This document shows, in pieces, positions 43,889 through 52,984 of a DNA stretch of 64,000 nucleotides. The DNA comes from Anaerolineae bacterium (GTDB lineage: Bacteria; Chloroflexota; Anaerolineae; Anaerolineales; Villigracilaceae): contig JAJPIZ010000049.1 of NCBI GenBank assembly GCA_021324435.1, positions 1 through 64,000 of the forward strand, written 5' to 3'. Position 1 is the stretch's first letter. Every line of letters begins with the position of its first letter. The position numbers and the translations under genes are program-made. The notes beneath the pieces were generated by a model that saw nothing but the letters and a program-made list of their open reading frames with translations, was not told where the DNA came from and ran no database searches.

Positions 43889-45052
43889 TTAGGGGTTATA
43901 TCTTCGCCCGCGCCACGTCACACCCCGGCCGGATAAAACTTTCCATGCCGAGGTCAGCATCATGGCCGCAAAGACTCCCGCGCCCAATGGCGTCGTCAAT
44001 GCGTACCAGCGCGGGATATTCATCTTGCGTGCAACGGCGGCGCGTGTATACAGCAAAACTGCCCACAAGATTAAAGCTTTCAGGATAACCGTGATTGCCA
44101 TCCATCCTCCATCGTGCAAATACCATGCTAAGCCAAGCAAAGGCCAGACGGGGAGAAAGAGCGCGGCAATGACCGACAAAAGACCGCCGAAGGCTCCAAG
44201 TGCCAACAAGCCAGGCTGATCACGCAAGCCGAGATAAATATTTTTCGTCCAGCCTTCCCACATCTGCGGCAGAGACGTATACATGCGCGTGCGCGCCAGG
44301 CGCATCCCGTCCGCGACGACCAGGTGGTAGCCATTCCATTTGACTTGTTCGGCGATGGCCTTATCTTCCACAATTTGGTCTTTGATCTGTTCATGTCCGC
44401 CGATGGCATCATAGACCGTTCGTTTGATCAGGATAAATTGGCCGTTGGCGACCGCATCCCTTCGCTTCGGGTCGTTGACTTTGCGCGGGGAGAAGCCAAC
44501 AGATAGCGCGGTCAACACGAGGGGCATTACCGCGCGTTCCCAAAACGTGACTGTAACTTGAAATGTCATGATGGTGAATAAGTCCGCGCCCGTTTCCAAT
44601 GCTTTGACATAACACGACGAAAGTGTTTCAGGCTCGAGAAGAGTATCGGCGTCCACGAAACACAACCAGTCGCCGCGCGCGTGGGCGGCCGCCTGATGCA
44701 AAGCCCAGGGTTTGCCTGCCCAGCCGGAGGGGAGGTCCGAACCGATGATCACATTGAGTTTGTGATTCTGAACGGCCAGGCTGTGAAGAATCTCCAGCGT
44801 CGAATCCGTCGAGCGATCATCCAAAACAACGACTTCAAAATTCGGATACGTTTGTGAAAGGATGGCTTCTGCACAGGCGCGAATATTTTTCTCTTCGTTG
44901 CGCGCTGGCACGCAGATGGACATCAACGGCGCGTTGTGTGGGGGCGAAACCGGCTGGACGACGATGTCGAGATGATATTGATTATGGAGCCAATAGATGA
45001 TTAGAAGACCTGATAGGAATAAAATTGTGGAAGTGATTAGAAAAATACTCAT
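43889..45052 (-). CDS. Family 2 glycosyltransferase, membrane-anchored
   Basis: GT-A enzyme with an N-terminal helix and three to four C-terminal helices, like the CrtQ/HpnB-type transferases that act on lipid acceptors. Motifs are SICVPARNEEKNIRACAEAI, VVVLDDRSTDSTLEIL, WLCFVDADTLLEPETL (DxD) and KDQIVEDKAIAEQVKWNGYH (ED motif). No QxxRW motif is seen, so it is probably non-processive. The acceptor is unknown. Its start overlaps the stop of the upstream gene as ATGA. Confidence 0.9.
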   Translation of the reverse strand: MSIFLITSTILFLSGLLIIYWLHNQYHLDIVVQPVSPPHNAPLMSICVPARNEEKNIRACAEAILSQTYPNFEVVVLDDRSTDSTLEILHSLAVQNHKLNVIIGSDLPSGWAGKPWALHQAAAHARGDWLCFVDADTLLEPETLSSCYVKALETGADLFTIMTFQVTVTFWERAVMPLVLTALSVGFSPRKVNDPKRRDAVANGQFILIKRTVYDAIGGHEQIKDQIVEDKAIAEQVKWNGYHLVVADGMRLARTRMYTSLPQMWEGWTKNIYLGLRDQPGLLALGAFGGLLSVIAALFLPVWPLLGLAWYLHDGGWMAITVILKALILWAVLLYTRAAVARKMNIPRWYALTTPLGAGVFAAMMLTSAWKVLSGRGVTWRGRRYNP

Positions 45053-46479
45053 ATGTGAAAAAGCGGAAAATGGGTAAGCATCGTTGGCACATCATGTAGC
45101 ATGATAATTCCAAAAACAATTAAAAATGGTATCCAGATTTTCGGATATTTCTTTCTCAATTTTTCGATTACTGTGCCTGCACCTAGCGCGAGACATGGAA
45201 AAATTTGCATCATGTAGGTGGCCTTGATGGCGCTCCCCTGATAGTCAGGATATCGGATAAGGAACCACATGTAACCGCCAAGTGTACATGCCACGATCAA
45301 GCTTAATAGAATCAACATTGAATCTAAGTATCCTAATGTTGTTTGCCTTAAGCCGCGCCATATGTTAAAGATCCCAAGTAACCAGCCTGATAGCAGAAAA
45401 GCAGACGGGATAAGATCAAGCAGATTCACTCGGCCAAGGTAGCTGGCTATTGAAAAGCGATTGGTTTCGATCGAGCTTTCTGTTATTGCTTGGTTGGTAA
45501 GATTAAGCAGTTTCTCGCCGAAAATATATTCATGTGTTTGAAGATTTCTTCCGTACACCAAGAAATAACCTAGATAATCTCCCCATGTGTCTGAATAAAA
45601 TGTCGGAAACAGTTGATTTGCAAACGATGGCCTGATCGGGTCGCTAAATAACTTTCCTGATCCTGTTCCAAAGTAAAATTCTGGGGGCTGTGTGGACAGA
45701 GAGAACTGAACAGGCTTTGTGCTGAAAGCTAAGGCGGAACCGTTCTGTATTTTTAGGAACAGATAAAACCATCCGCTAAGAATCAATGCGATGGCATAAC
45801 TGATTGTGATCACTTTGAGCCTTCTCCTCCAATCCATTCCGTCCTTTACTGTCAAGAATGTGACAAAAAGTAGGATTGCAGGAAATATCAGGAGGCCCCA
45901 TTGGCGGGAAAGCGGCATCAAACTTAATTCCAAACCCAAGGTGATAATCTGATGGAAATCATAATGTTCCCTTAGAAAGATATGAAGGGTTTGATAGATA
46001 ACAAGTACCGCAAAGAAAGTGAGGTAATTTTCGCCTCGGATGAAGGCAAAAGTGCGATAGTAGACCGCCATCATTCCAAGAAATATCAGCGATGCTATTT
46101 TGAGATAGCGGCTTTCTTCAAGAACTAAATCAGAGATTTTTAGAAGAAGATATGTGACCCCGATAGAGAGAAACAAGTTCACAAGTTGGCCAAATTTTGC
46201 GGCTCTTAGTAGATTTGTGCCTAGTAGATCCTTGAACAAGGCCGGTAGTAAATAGGGTATGGGAGGAGAGTAGAACTCCCTGCTTTGTTCCGCAGTTGGC
46301 CAGTGATGTTCTTCGGAAAGTACCCGAATCATATTCAAGTGATCTCGAATATCATAACCGACATATGGATCGTGCAACACTGCATTAACAGCAACCAATC
46401 CATTTATAAACAGAAAGACTGTCACTAGCAAATGATCCCATTTGCCCCGATATTTGAATGGGTGAAGGATTTTTGTCAT
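45049..46479 (-). CDS. Polyprenyl-phosphate-sugar-dependent membrane glycosyltransferase (GT39-like)
   Basis: Multi-pass protein with about ten helices. The first outer loop contains YVGYDIRDHLNMIRVLSEEH with HWPTAEQSREFYSPPIPYLL, the pattern of ArnT/PMT-like transferases that use a lipid-linked sugar outside the membrane; the acidic residues after the first helix are kept. Overlaps at both ends (TAATG with sbcC, ATGA with the family 2 transferase) put it in one operon with them. Its codons are clearly richer in A/T than those of its neighbours, which hints at horizontal origin. The substrate is unknown. Confidence 0.75.
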   Translation of the reverse strand: MTKILHPFKYRGKWDHLLVTVFLFINGLVAVNAVLHDPYVGYDIRDHLNMIRVLSEEHHWPTAEQSREFYSPPIPYLLPALFKDLLGTNLLRAAKFGQLVNLFLSIGVTYLLLKISDLVLEESRYLKIASLIFLGMMAVYYRTFAFIRGENYLTFFAVLVIYQTLHIFLREHYDFHQIITLGLELSLMPLSRQWGLLIFPAILLFVTFLTVKDGMDWRRRLKVITISYAIALILSGWFYLFLKIQNGSALAFSTKPVQFSLSTQPPEFYFGTGSGKLFSDPIRPSFANQLFPTFYSDTWGDYLGYFLVYGRNLQTHEYIFGEKLLNLTNQAITESSIETNRFSIASYLGRVNLLDLIPSAFLLSGWLLGIFNIWRGLRQTTLGYLDSMLILLSLIVACTLGGYMWFLIRYPDYQGSAIKATYMMQIFPCLALGAGTVIEKLRKKYPKIWIPFLIVFGIIMLHDVPTMLTHFPLFHI

Positions 46480-48560
46480 TATTGTATTACCTGGACTCTT
46501 GTGCCGTGATCCGTCTTCTCCACTTCAATGCGCGTCGGAAAGGCGTCCTTGAGTTCGTCAAGGTGCGTGATAACCAATATTTTGGCAAAATCATTTTTCA
46601 CCAAATTGATGGCCTCGATCAATCTCTGCCTGCCCTGCACATCCTGCGAGCCGAAGCCTTCATCAATCACCAGCGTTTGCAAACGCGCTCCCTTGCGTTG
46701 CGCCAACACTTCCGACAAAGCCAGGCGAATGGCAAAGTTTACGCGGAAAGCCTCGCCGCCCGAATACATTTCATAATCACGCACACCGGCCGCGTCGCTG
46801 ATCTGAATGCCGAGCGTTTCTTTCAAATCTTCGCGCTTCTTGTCTTTGTATTCCGCTTGTGTGACAAATCGAATGGACATCTGTCCATCGCTCAGACGAT
46901 CCAGCAATTCATTGGCCTTGGATTCGATGTGTGGCAGGGCCTGTTCGATCAACAAAGCCGGGACCCCATCTTTGCCAAAGGCTCGTTCGAGCGTCTTGTG
47001 ACGCGCCACTTGCAAAGCGGCCGCCTCGCGCGCGGACCCCAGCTCGGCTTTGCGCGTCCGCAGGCCATCCAACACGGACACTTTTTGCCGCGCCGCGCCG
47101 ACCTCCTGATTCAGTCTGTTTTCCTGCTCCTGCAAATCAAACAAGGCGCGTTCCGCTTCAACAAGATTGACCGAAGATTCCTGTGTTTCGGCGGCATATT
47201 TCTTACTTGCCAAAATCGTTTCCACTTCCTTTAGCCGTTTGACGCCAACGGCCTCCCAATTTCTGACTGAAGCCTTGATCGTTTCAATTCGTTCGGTCAA
47301 TTGAGTAACGGTGTTGGAAAGCGACAACCGTTCTCTTTCCGCACTTTCAATTTTTGCAATCTGGGTTTCGTGATCCGCAATGCGCTTCACAAGGTCATCC
47401 ATGTTTGATTTATTGACCCGGAAGCGGTCGCCTTTTTCCTTGCCTTCATCCTGCAACTGCTTTAGCGTGGACCTCCGATGCTCCTCGCTTAAAGGCTGGC
47501 CGCACAACGGACAGGTGGCCCCTTCCGCCGCGCTGAGCCGGTCAATGCGCTCTTTGAGTTCGTCCATCTGCGCTTTGAGCAATTCGTTTTCCGCTTTCGA
47601 TTGGCCGTATTGCTCGCGCGCCATGCTTCGCTTCTCTTCCAGTTCACTTCGCGTTTTGGCTTTTTCCTCGGCTTCTGCCAGCAACTTCTTTGCGTTTTCA
47701 ACTTGTTTGTTCATTTCGTTGATCGTTGACCGTTGGCTTATGACTGCTTGTTCTTGCTCTTTCAGCCCGCGTCGCTCTTCTTCCAGCTTCGCTTTTTCCG
47801 CGGCAACCTGTTGATCCAGCGAGGCGGCGGCCTTCCGCAAATTTTCCAGAGCATTTTCCTGCGTTTTGCGCGCCGCGGACAAACGCTTCAATTCGGATTC
47901 GAGGTCCTTCAATCGCTGTTTACGTGGTTCTTCCTCTGCCAGTTCCGCGTTGATCTCGGCAATGCGTCCATCCATTGAATTGATTTCGTCTTCGAGCGCT
48001 TTGCGTCTATCGGCAGTGCGGATTTTATACATTTCCCACATCTCGAGGCCGAGGATACTGCTCAGCACATCCTTGCGCTTGCTGGCATTTTGCTGTGTGA
48101 ATTGATCGGCCTTTCCCTGCAGAAAGAACGCCGCGTTGATGAAGGTCTCATAATCGAGACGTAAAGTCTGCTCGATGCGCGCTTGCGTATCGCGCGTCGT
48201 GCGCTCGGTCAGCGGCCTCCACGTTTTTTCATGGTCTGTGGTCTGTCGTCCATCGTCCAGAATCTGGAACTCCAGCGTCGTTGTCTTGCCGCGCGGCAGA
48301 GCGCGTATCACACGATAAATGTTTTCCTCATAACTGAATGTAAAGGCAACCTCCGCAGTCTTCGATTGCAAATTGACCAGCGAGTCTTTGTCTTTGGCGC
48401 GCGCCTCGCCGAATAACGACCATGTGATCGCATCCAGCAGAGACGATTTGCCCGCGCCGTTTTGCCCGGAGATGCACGCCAGATCGAATGTGGTAAAGTC
48501 CACTTCGGCCGGATCGCGATAGGAAAGGAAACCGGAAATGCGCAGATGGATCGGAATCAT
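46479..48560 (-). CDS. sbcC: SbcC/Rad50-type SMC ATPase
   Basis: DNA double-strand-break repair ATPase that works with the nuclease SbcD. Walker A is ACISGQNGAGKSSLLDAITW; a Q-loop lies at INAAFFLQGKADQFT. Two long coiled-coil arms (about residues 175-360 and 385-530) flank the zinc hook CPLCGQP. The C-terminal lobe carries YSGGEAFRVNFAIRLALSEV (signature), LQTLVIDEGFGSQD (Walker B) and VITHLDELKDAF. At 693 residues it is shorter than most SbcC, with short arms. The start is ATG 48560 (MIPIHLRISGFLSYRDPAEV). A TATAAT lies 7 bases before it with no ribosome site, suggesting a leaderless mRNA. No sbcD gene is nearby. A word repeat is read in frame near residue 105. Confidence 0.93.
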   Translation of the reverse strand: MIPIHLRISGFLSYRDPAEVDFTTFDLACISGQNGAGKSSLLDAITWSLFGEARAKDKDSLVNLQSKTAEVAFTFSYEENIYRVIRALPRGKTTTLEFQILDDGRQTTDHEKTWRPLTERTTRDTQARIEQTLRLDYETFINAAFFLQGKADQFTQQNASKRKDVLSSILGLEMWEMYKIRTADRRKALEDEINSMDGRIAEINAELAEEEPRKQRLKDLESELKRLSAARKTQENALENLRKAAASLDQQVAAEKAKLEEERRGLKEQEQAVISQRSTINEMNKQVENAKKLLAEAEEKAKTRSELEEKRSMAREQYGQSKAENELLKAQMDELKERIDRLSAAEGATCPLCGQPLSEEHRRSTLKQLQDEGKEKGDRFRVNKSNMDDLVKRIADHETQIAKIESAERERLSLSNTVTQLTERIETIKASVRNWEAVGVKRLKEVETILASKKYAAETQESSVNLVEAERALFDLQEQENRLNQEVGAARQKVSVLDGLRTRKAELGSAREAAALQVARHKTLERAFGKDGVPALLIEQALPHIESKANELLDRLSDGQMSIRFVTQAEYKDKKREDLKETLGIQISDAAGVRDYEMYSGGEAFRVNFAIRLALSEVLAQRKGARLQTLVIDEGFGSQDVQGRQRLIEAINLVKNDFAKILVITHLDELKDAFPTRIEVEKTDHGTRVQVIQ
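48230..48262. repeat. GTCTGTGGTCTGTCGTCCATCGTCC-type word repeat inside sbcC
   Basis: The plus strand reads TGGTCTGTGGTCTGTCGTCC then ATCGTCCAG, built of the words GTCTGT and CGTCCAT. It is read on the minus strand as DDGRQTTDHEK. Confidence 0.5.
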
Positions 48561-48577
48561 TGACGAAATTATACCTT

Positions 48578-48631
48578 TCTCTTCGCTCTTCACTATTTTC
48601 TACTCACTACTCACTACTCTCTGCTCTCTCT
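48578..48631. repeat. TACTCACTACTCACTACTC-type word repeat upstream of sbcC
   Basis: TTTTCTACTCACTACTCACT and ACTCTCTGCTCTCTC reiterate 7-8 base words. It fills the gap between the divergent sbcC and Thr/Pro-rich genes and occupies the -35 side of the sbcC promoter. Confidence 0.65.
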
Positions 48632-48650
48632 TTATGTTATCATCGTGCCG

Positions 48651-49121
48651 ATGCGTGACCCAGACGACCCCCGCGCGCGGCGCCATCTCATTTTGATTGC
48701 AATTATTCTTGCGACTCTTCCATGCTATTGCCTCGGCGGTGTCGCTCTTATCTTTGCGCCCGGCCCGGTCACTGCCACACCAACGGTCACGCTCACGCTG
48801 ACCCCCAGCGGTTCATCCACGCCAACCTTGAGTCCAACTCCTTCGTTCCTCACAGGCACGGTGACCGATACACCGACTCTTACTCTCACACCAACGTTGA
48901 CTCCGACCAACTCCTCGACGCCATTCCTTCCTCCTACATTTACCTTCACGCCCACGTTCACTCCTTCTGTCACGCCAACTTTTACGCCCTCGCATACGCC
49001 CACGTTCACGCCGAGTCTCACATTCACACCGTTCCCGCCGCCGACCAATACATTCACGCCAACGCCAACCGCCTCCGATACTCCCACGCCAAGCATCACC
49101 CCGTTCCCGCCAACGCCATGA
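48651..49121 (+). CDS. Thr/Pro-rich low-complexity protein with one membrane helix
   Basis: A 156-residue protein: a short charged start (MRDPDDPRARRHLILIAIIL), one membrane helix, then over 110 residues made almost wholly of Thr, Pro, Ser and Phe words (TPTLTPTLTPTNSS, TFTPTFTPSVTPTFTP). It resembles the linkers of the lipoproteins in this window, but there is no folded domain after it. It may be a surface stalk, or a linker whose domain was lost. The ATGA overlap with the M42 gene downstream suggests real translation. Function unknown. Confidence 0.65.
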   Translation: MRDPDDPRARRHLILIAIILATLPCYCLGGVALIFAPGPVTATPTVTLTLTPSGSSTPTLSPTPSFLTGTVTDTPTLTLTPTLTPTNSSTPFLPPTFTFTPTFTPSVTPTFTPSHTPTFTPSLTFTPFPPPTNTFTPTPTASDTPTPSITPFPPTP

Positions 49122-50191
49122 CCGACATTGTCCCTTTTCTCAAGTTGCTAATCTCTGCATCGGGCCTCTCGGCTTACGAAGGTCCGGTTGCAAAACTCAT
49201 CACCGAAAAATGGAAACCGCTTGTAGATGAAATTTCCGCGAGCCGCCTCGGTTCTCTGCACGCGCTCAAAAAAGGGCGGGGCAAAGGCAACCATCCGTCT
49301 GTCATGATCGCCACGCACATGGACGCCATCGGCTTGATTGCGACTCGAGTCGTGGATGGTTTGATTCATGTGGATGAAATCGGCGGGATTGATTCTCGCA
49401 TCCTTCCGGGGACACCGGTCATCGTTCATGGTAAACAGGATTTGCCCGGCGTCGTCATTCTCCCACCGATGAAGACCTTGCCTGAGGATGCGCGCGATAA
49501 CGCCATTGGCCTCCCGCATCTTCTCGTAGACGTGGGACTGCCTCCGTCAAAGATGGCGAGTCTCGTCCGCGTCGGTGATCTCGTTTCATTCAACACACCG
49601 CCGCTTGAGTTGACCAGTGAATTCCTCAGCGGACATTCGCTCGATAACCGCGCCTCGGTCGCCGCGCTGACGGTTTGTTTGGAAGAACTTCAGGCCAAGT
49701 CGCATGTTTGGGATGTGTGGGCCGTTGCAACGGTCCAGGAAGAAGAGACGCTGGGTGGCGCGGCCACATCCGCGTATCATTTGAATCCCGATCTGGCTGT
49801 CGCCATTGATGTGACCTTTGCAAAAGGTCCGGGCGCGAACGGTTGGGAGACCTTCCCGCTTGGCAAAGGCCCAACGCTGGGGTGGGGCGCGAATTTGCAT
49901 CCCTTTCTTTACAAAAAATTGAAAGACCTGGCAGACAAATTGGAAATCCCGGTCGCGATGGATATTACACCCGCGCACTCCGGCACGGACGCGTACGCGA
50001 TGCAGGTAGCGCGCGAAGGGATACCCAGCGCAGTGATTGGAATTCCACTGCGTTATATGCACACGCCGGTCGAGATGGTTGCAATTAAAGATATTCAACG
50101 CGCGGGCCGGCTGTTGGCGGAATTCATCAGCGGCCTTGAAGCGGATTTTGTCTCGAAAATTTCGTGGGAGGATAAAGAAGATGGCAAATAA
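49118..50191 (+). CDS. M42-family metallo-aminopeptidase 1
   Basis: Di-metal aminopeptidase of the M42 family (TET-like), which trims peptides in the cytoplasm. The ATG at 49118 overlaps the stop of the previous gene as ATGA; longer frames run antisense to the low-complexity gene. Motifs: MIATHMDAIGLIATRVVDG (metal His), SGHSLDNRASVAALTV (Asp), VATVQEEETLGGAAT (Glu pair, catalytic), VAIDVTFAKG (Asp) and LRYMHTPVEMVAI (His). All expected ligands are present. The 357 residues are typical. The next M42 gene overlaps its end by 11 bases. Confidence 0.93.
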   Translation: MTDIVPFLKLLISASGLSAYEGPVAKLITEKWKPLVDEISASRLGSLHALKKGRGKGNHPSVMIATHMDAIGLIATRVVDGLIHVDEIGGIDSRILPGTPVIVHGKQDLPGVVILPPMKTLPEDARDNAIGLPHLLVDVGLPPSKMASLVRVGDLVSFNTPPLELTSEFLSGHSLDNRASVAALTVCLEELQAKSHVWDVWAVATVQEEETLGGAATSAYHLNPDLAVAIDVTFAKGPGANGWETFPLGKGPTLGWGANLHPFLYKKLKDLADKLEIPVAMDITPAHSGTDAYAMQVAREGIPSAVIGIPLRYMHTPVEMVAIKDIQRAGRLLAEFISGLEADFVSKISWEDKEDGK

Positions 50192-51239
50192 AACTCCCGC
50201 GATCGGCGCGGCTCAATTCAAATTGCTTGAGAGACTTTGCAGAGCTGTTGCTGTGTCCGGTGATGAAAGTGAAGTACGCAAGATCGTGCTTGATGAAGTC
50301 AAGCCGCATGTAGATGAGGTCAAAGTTGATGCGCTCGGAAATGTTTTGGCTGCAAAGCATGGCCGCGGCGCGAAACGCCTTCGTGTCATGCTCGACGCGC
50401 ACATGGACGAAGTCGGTTTCATGTTGGTGGCCGAGGACGGCGAGGGGTTGTATCAGTTCAAAACGATTGGCGGCATTGATGAACGCAGTCTGCCCGGCAA
50501 ACAGGTCGTAATTGGAAAAGATCACACGCTGGGCGTGATCGGCGCGAAGCCGATTCATTTGACCACGCGCGACGAACGCAAGAAGAGTCTCTCCGCCGAC
50601 TCTCTGCGAATTGATCTCGGCCCAAGCGGCAAAGCCAAACCCGGTGATCGCGGGACCTTTGCGCCGAACTTTCAGCGCAACGCGGCTTCCATCATGTCCA
50701 AGTCCATTGATGATCGCATCGGCGTTGCGACCTTGATCGAGTTGGTCAAGTCCGCGCCGTCGAACATTGACCTGCTCGCCGCGTTTACCGTGCAGGAAGA
50801 GATTGGTTTACGCGGGGCAAAGGTCGCCGCGCAATATTTCAAACCTGACCTGGCCATTGCCATTGATTCCACGCCTGCCAATGATCTGCCAATGCAAACC
50901 GATGGCGAGAATACTTTTTACAACACCCAGCTCGGGCTTGGTCCGGCGATCTATGTTGCCAATTCATCTACAATTGACGACCCGCGGCTTGTTCGCTATA
51001 TGCGGGCGGTGGCGGAGAAGAATGACATCCCATATCAATTGCGTCAGCCGGGCGGCGGCGGGACGGACGCGGGTGCAATACAGCGCGCGGTGGCGGGTGT
51101 GCCGGTGGTGTCTGTATCTGTGCCGCATCGTTACACTCACACCGCGATGAGCATCGCGCGCATCGAGGATTGGAAAAACACGCTGGCTTTGTTGCACGCC
51201 GCGCTGAAGGGAATGTCGCCGGAGATATTGAAACGTTAG
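50181..51239 (+). CDS. M42-family metallo-aminopeptidase 2
   Basis: A second M42 enzyme in the same operon. Motifs: LDAHMDEVGFMLV, KSIDDRIGVATLIELV, AFTVQEEIGLRGAKVAAQYF, AIDSTPANDLP and PHRYTHTAMSIARIED. All five metal or catalytic positions are seen. The ATG at 50181 begins within the last codons of the previous gene, preceded by AAAGAAG. The 352 residues are typical. It differs clearly from the first and third copies, so this is old duplication or assembly of paralogues rather than a recent tandem copy. Confidence 0.93.
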   Translation: MANKTPAIGAAQFKLLERLCRAVAVSGDESEVRKIVLDEVKPHVDEVKVDALGNVLAAKHGRGAKRLRVMLDAHMDEVGFMLVAEDGEGLYQFKTIGGIDERSLPGKQVVIGKDHTLGVIGAKPIHLTTRDERKKSLSADSLRIDLGPSGKAKPGDRGTFAPNFQRNAASIMSKSIDDRIGVATLIELVKSAPSNIDLLAAFTVQEEIGLRGAKVAAQYFKPDLAIAIDSTPANDLPMQTDGENTFYNTQLGLGPAIYVANSSTIDDPRLVRYMRAVAEKNDIPYQLRQPGGGGTDAGAIQRAVAGVPVVSVSVPHRYTHTAMSIARIEDWKNTLALLHAALKGMSPEILKR

Positions 51240-51251
51240 GTTAGAGGTACC

Positions 51252-51968
51252 ATGAACGGATTGATCGCTTTAGTTGGCGCCGGAGAATATCTACCCGTGA
51301 TGGATGATGTGGATCGCCATCTGCTTGACTCGGTACGAGTGAACGGACGCGCGCCGCGCGTCGTTTGTTTGCCCACGGCCGCAGGTCAAGAGGGACCCGA
51401 GAGCGTGGGGCGCTGGTCACGCATGGGCGAAGAACATTTCCGCGCGCTGGGCGCGGAAGTCAACGCGCTTCCCATCATTGGTCGCGAGTCGGCAGACGAT
51501 CCGCAATATGAGCCGATTCTTGAATCTGCCGATCTGATTTATTTCTCTGGCGGCGACCCAACTTATCTTTTCGCCACGATGAACGGAAGCCGCGCGTGGG
51601 AAGCCGCGCAAAAGGCGTGGTCGCGCGGCGCAGTTTATGCGGGTTGTTCAGCGGGCGCGATGATTCTGGCGAAGCGTTTGCCGAACTTTCGACGGATGGG
51701 GCTGGGCACGATTGAAGGTTTTGGAAAAGTGCCCGCCGAATATGTAATGCCGCATTTCGATAACGCGGGGCCGTTCCGATTTTTGGTTGATCTTCTGCGG
51801 CGCGGCATGAAAGATGGCGAACGCATGTTGGGCATTGATGAGAACACTGCGCTGGTCGGAAGACTCGGCGATGAATGGAAAGTGATGGGTAAAAGCAAGG
51901 TTCATCTTTTGACGCGCAAAGAAGCGCAAATTTTCGCGGCGGGCGAAAACGTGCCCCTGCCGCACTAA
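51252..51968 (+). CDS. Peptidase S51-like (type 1 glutamine amidotransferase-like) protein
   Basis: Serine peptidase-like protein of the S51 group, which holds dipeptidase E and cyanophycinase. The nucleophile elbow is AVYAGCSAGAMILAKRL with the Ser in GCSAG. An earlier motif FSGGDPTYLFATM fits the family (GGxxxxL). GIDENTALV is another family motif, which may hold a catalytic acid. The length of 238 residues suits the family. It lies between two M42 genes with 10-12 base gaps, and probably acts on small or Asp-rich peptides; the specificity is inferred only. Confidence 0.88.
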   Translation: MNGLIALVGAGEYLPVMDDVDRHLLDSVRVNGRAPRVVCLPTAAGQEGPESVGRWSRMGEEHFRALGAEVNALPIIGRESADDPQYEPILESADLIYFSGGDPTYLFATMNGSRAWEAAQKAWSRGAVYAGCSAGAMILAKRLPNFRRMGLGTIEGFGKVPAEYVMPHFDNAGPFRFLVDLLRRGMKDGERMLGIDENTALVGRLGDEWKVMGKSKVHLLTRKEAQIFAAGENVPLPH

Positions 51969-51977
51969 CGAGGCCGA

Positions 51978-52979
51978 ATGAAACAACTTCTTCAAAGACT
52001 CACAGATACTTTCAGCCCTTCGGGTTATGAGGATGCCATTCGCGATTTGATTCGCAAAGAAGTCAGGGAACTTGCCGATGAAATCCGTGTGGATACGCTC
52101 GGAAACTTGATCGTCCGCAAAGGACGTGCAAGCAAGGGCGGTACGCGAATCATGATCGCCGCGCACATGGATGAGATCGGTCTGATGGCGACTCACGTGG
52201 ATGAAAAAGGATTCGTCCGATTCACCGGCATTGGCGGAGTCTATCCGCGCAATCTGCCCGGCGGGCGCGTCCGCTTCGTCAACGGGACCCTGGGCGTGAT
52301 CGGCCTCGAGCCAACCGACCATGCGTCTGACGTTCCGGCGCTGGACAAAATGTTCATTGACGTTGGCGTCTCGAACAAAAAAGATTGTTCTGTCAGGACC
52401 GGTGATGTGGCCGCGTTCGTGCGGCCGTTTCTCGATCTGGGTGACCGCGTCGTTGCCAAATCCATGGATGACCGCATTGGGTGTTTGGTCGCCATCGAGG
52501 CCTTGCGCGGACTCAAATCCACGCCGCATGAAGTCTATTTTGTCTTCACGACTCAGGAAGAAGTGGGCACGCGCGGCGCGCAGACTTCTGCCTACGGCAT
52601 TGACCCCGACCTCGGCTTTTCGATTGACGTGACAGGCTGGGGTGATACGCCGGGCCAAAAAGATTTCGACGTGGCTTTGGGTAAAGGCCCGGCCATCAAA
52701 ATCCGTGATGGGGGGATGCTCTCTGATCCGCGCATCGTGGATTGGATGATCAAAACCGCCGAGAAGAATAAAATCCCATATCAGCGCGAAGTTTTGCTCG
52801 GCGGCACGACGGATGCGCGCGCCATGCAGTTGGTCCGCTCGGGTATTCCGGTGGGATGTGTCTCGGTTCCATGCCGCTATGTTCATACGCCATCCGAGAT
52901 GGTGGACCTCACCGATGTGAAGAACGCGGTCAAACTCGTGACTGCATTGCTCAGCTCACAGATTGATTTGGGGGAATAA
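51978..52979 (+). CDS. M42-family metallo-aminopeptidase 3
   Basis: Third M42 enzyme. Motifs: MIAAHMDEIGLMATHVDEKG, KSMDDRIGCLVAIEAL, VFTTQEEVGTRGAQTSAYGI, FSIDVTGWGDTPG and CRYVHTPSEMVDLTDV. GGTTDARAMQLVRSGIPVG is also typical. The 333 residues are on the short side of normal. It ends the peptidase operon, with a strong terminator 6 bases after the stop. Confidence 0.95.
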   Translation: MKQLLQRLTDTFSPSGYEDAIRDLIRKEVRELADEIRVDTLGNLIVRKGRASKGGTRIMIAAHMDEIGLMATHVDEKGFVRFTGIGGVYPRNLPGGRVRFVNGTLGVIGLEPTDHASDVPALDKMFIDVGVSNKKDCSVRTGDVAAFVRPFLDLGDRVVAKSMDDRIGCLVAIEALRGLKSTPHEVYFVFTTQEEVGTRGAQTSAYGIDPDLGFSIDVTGWGDTPGQKDFDVALGKGPAIKIRDGGMLSDPRIVDWMIKTAEKNKIPYQREVLLGGTTDARAMQLVRSGIPVGCVSVPCRYVHTPSEMVDLTDVKNAVKLVTALLSSQIDLGE

Positions 52980-52984
52980 AAATT

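Noticed and set aside
48722-49117. N-terminal extension of the first M42 peptidase through the Thr/Pro-rich gene
   Set aside because: The added residues are the out-of-frame reading of a low-complexity region; the M42 domain starts at 49118 with an ATGA overlap.
50037-50180. Longer start for the second M42 peptidase
   Set aside because: It would overlap the first M42 gene by 150 bases and add non-family residues.
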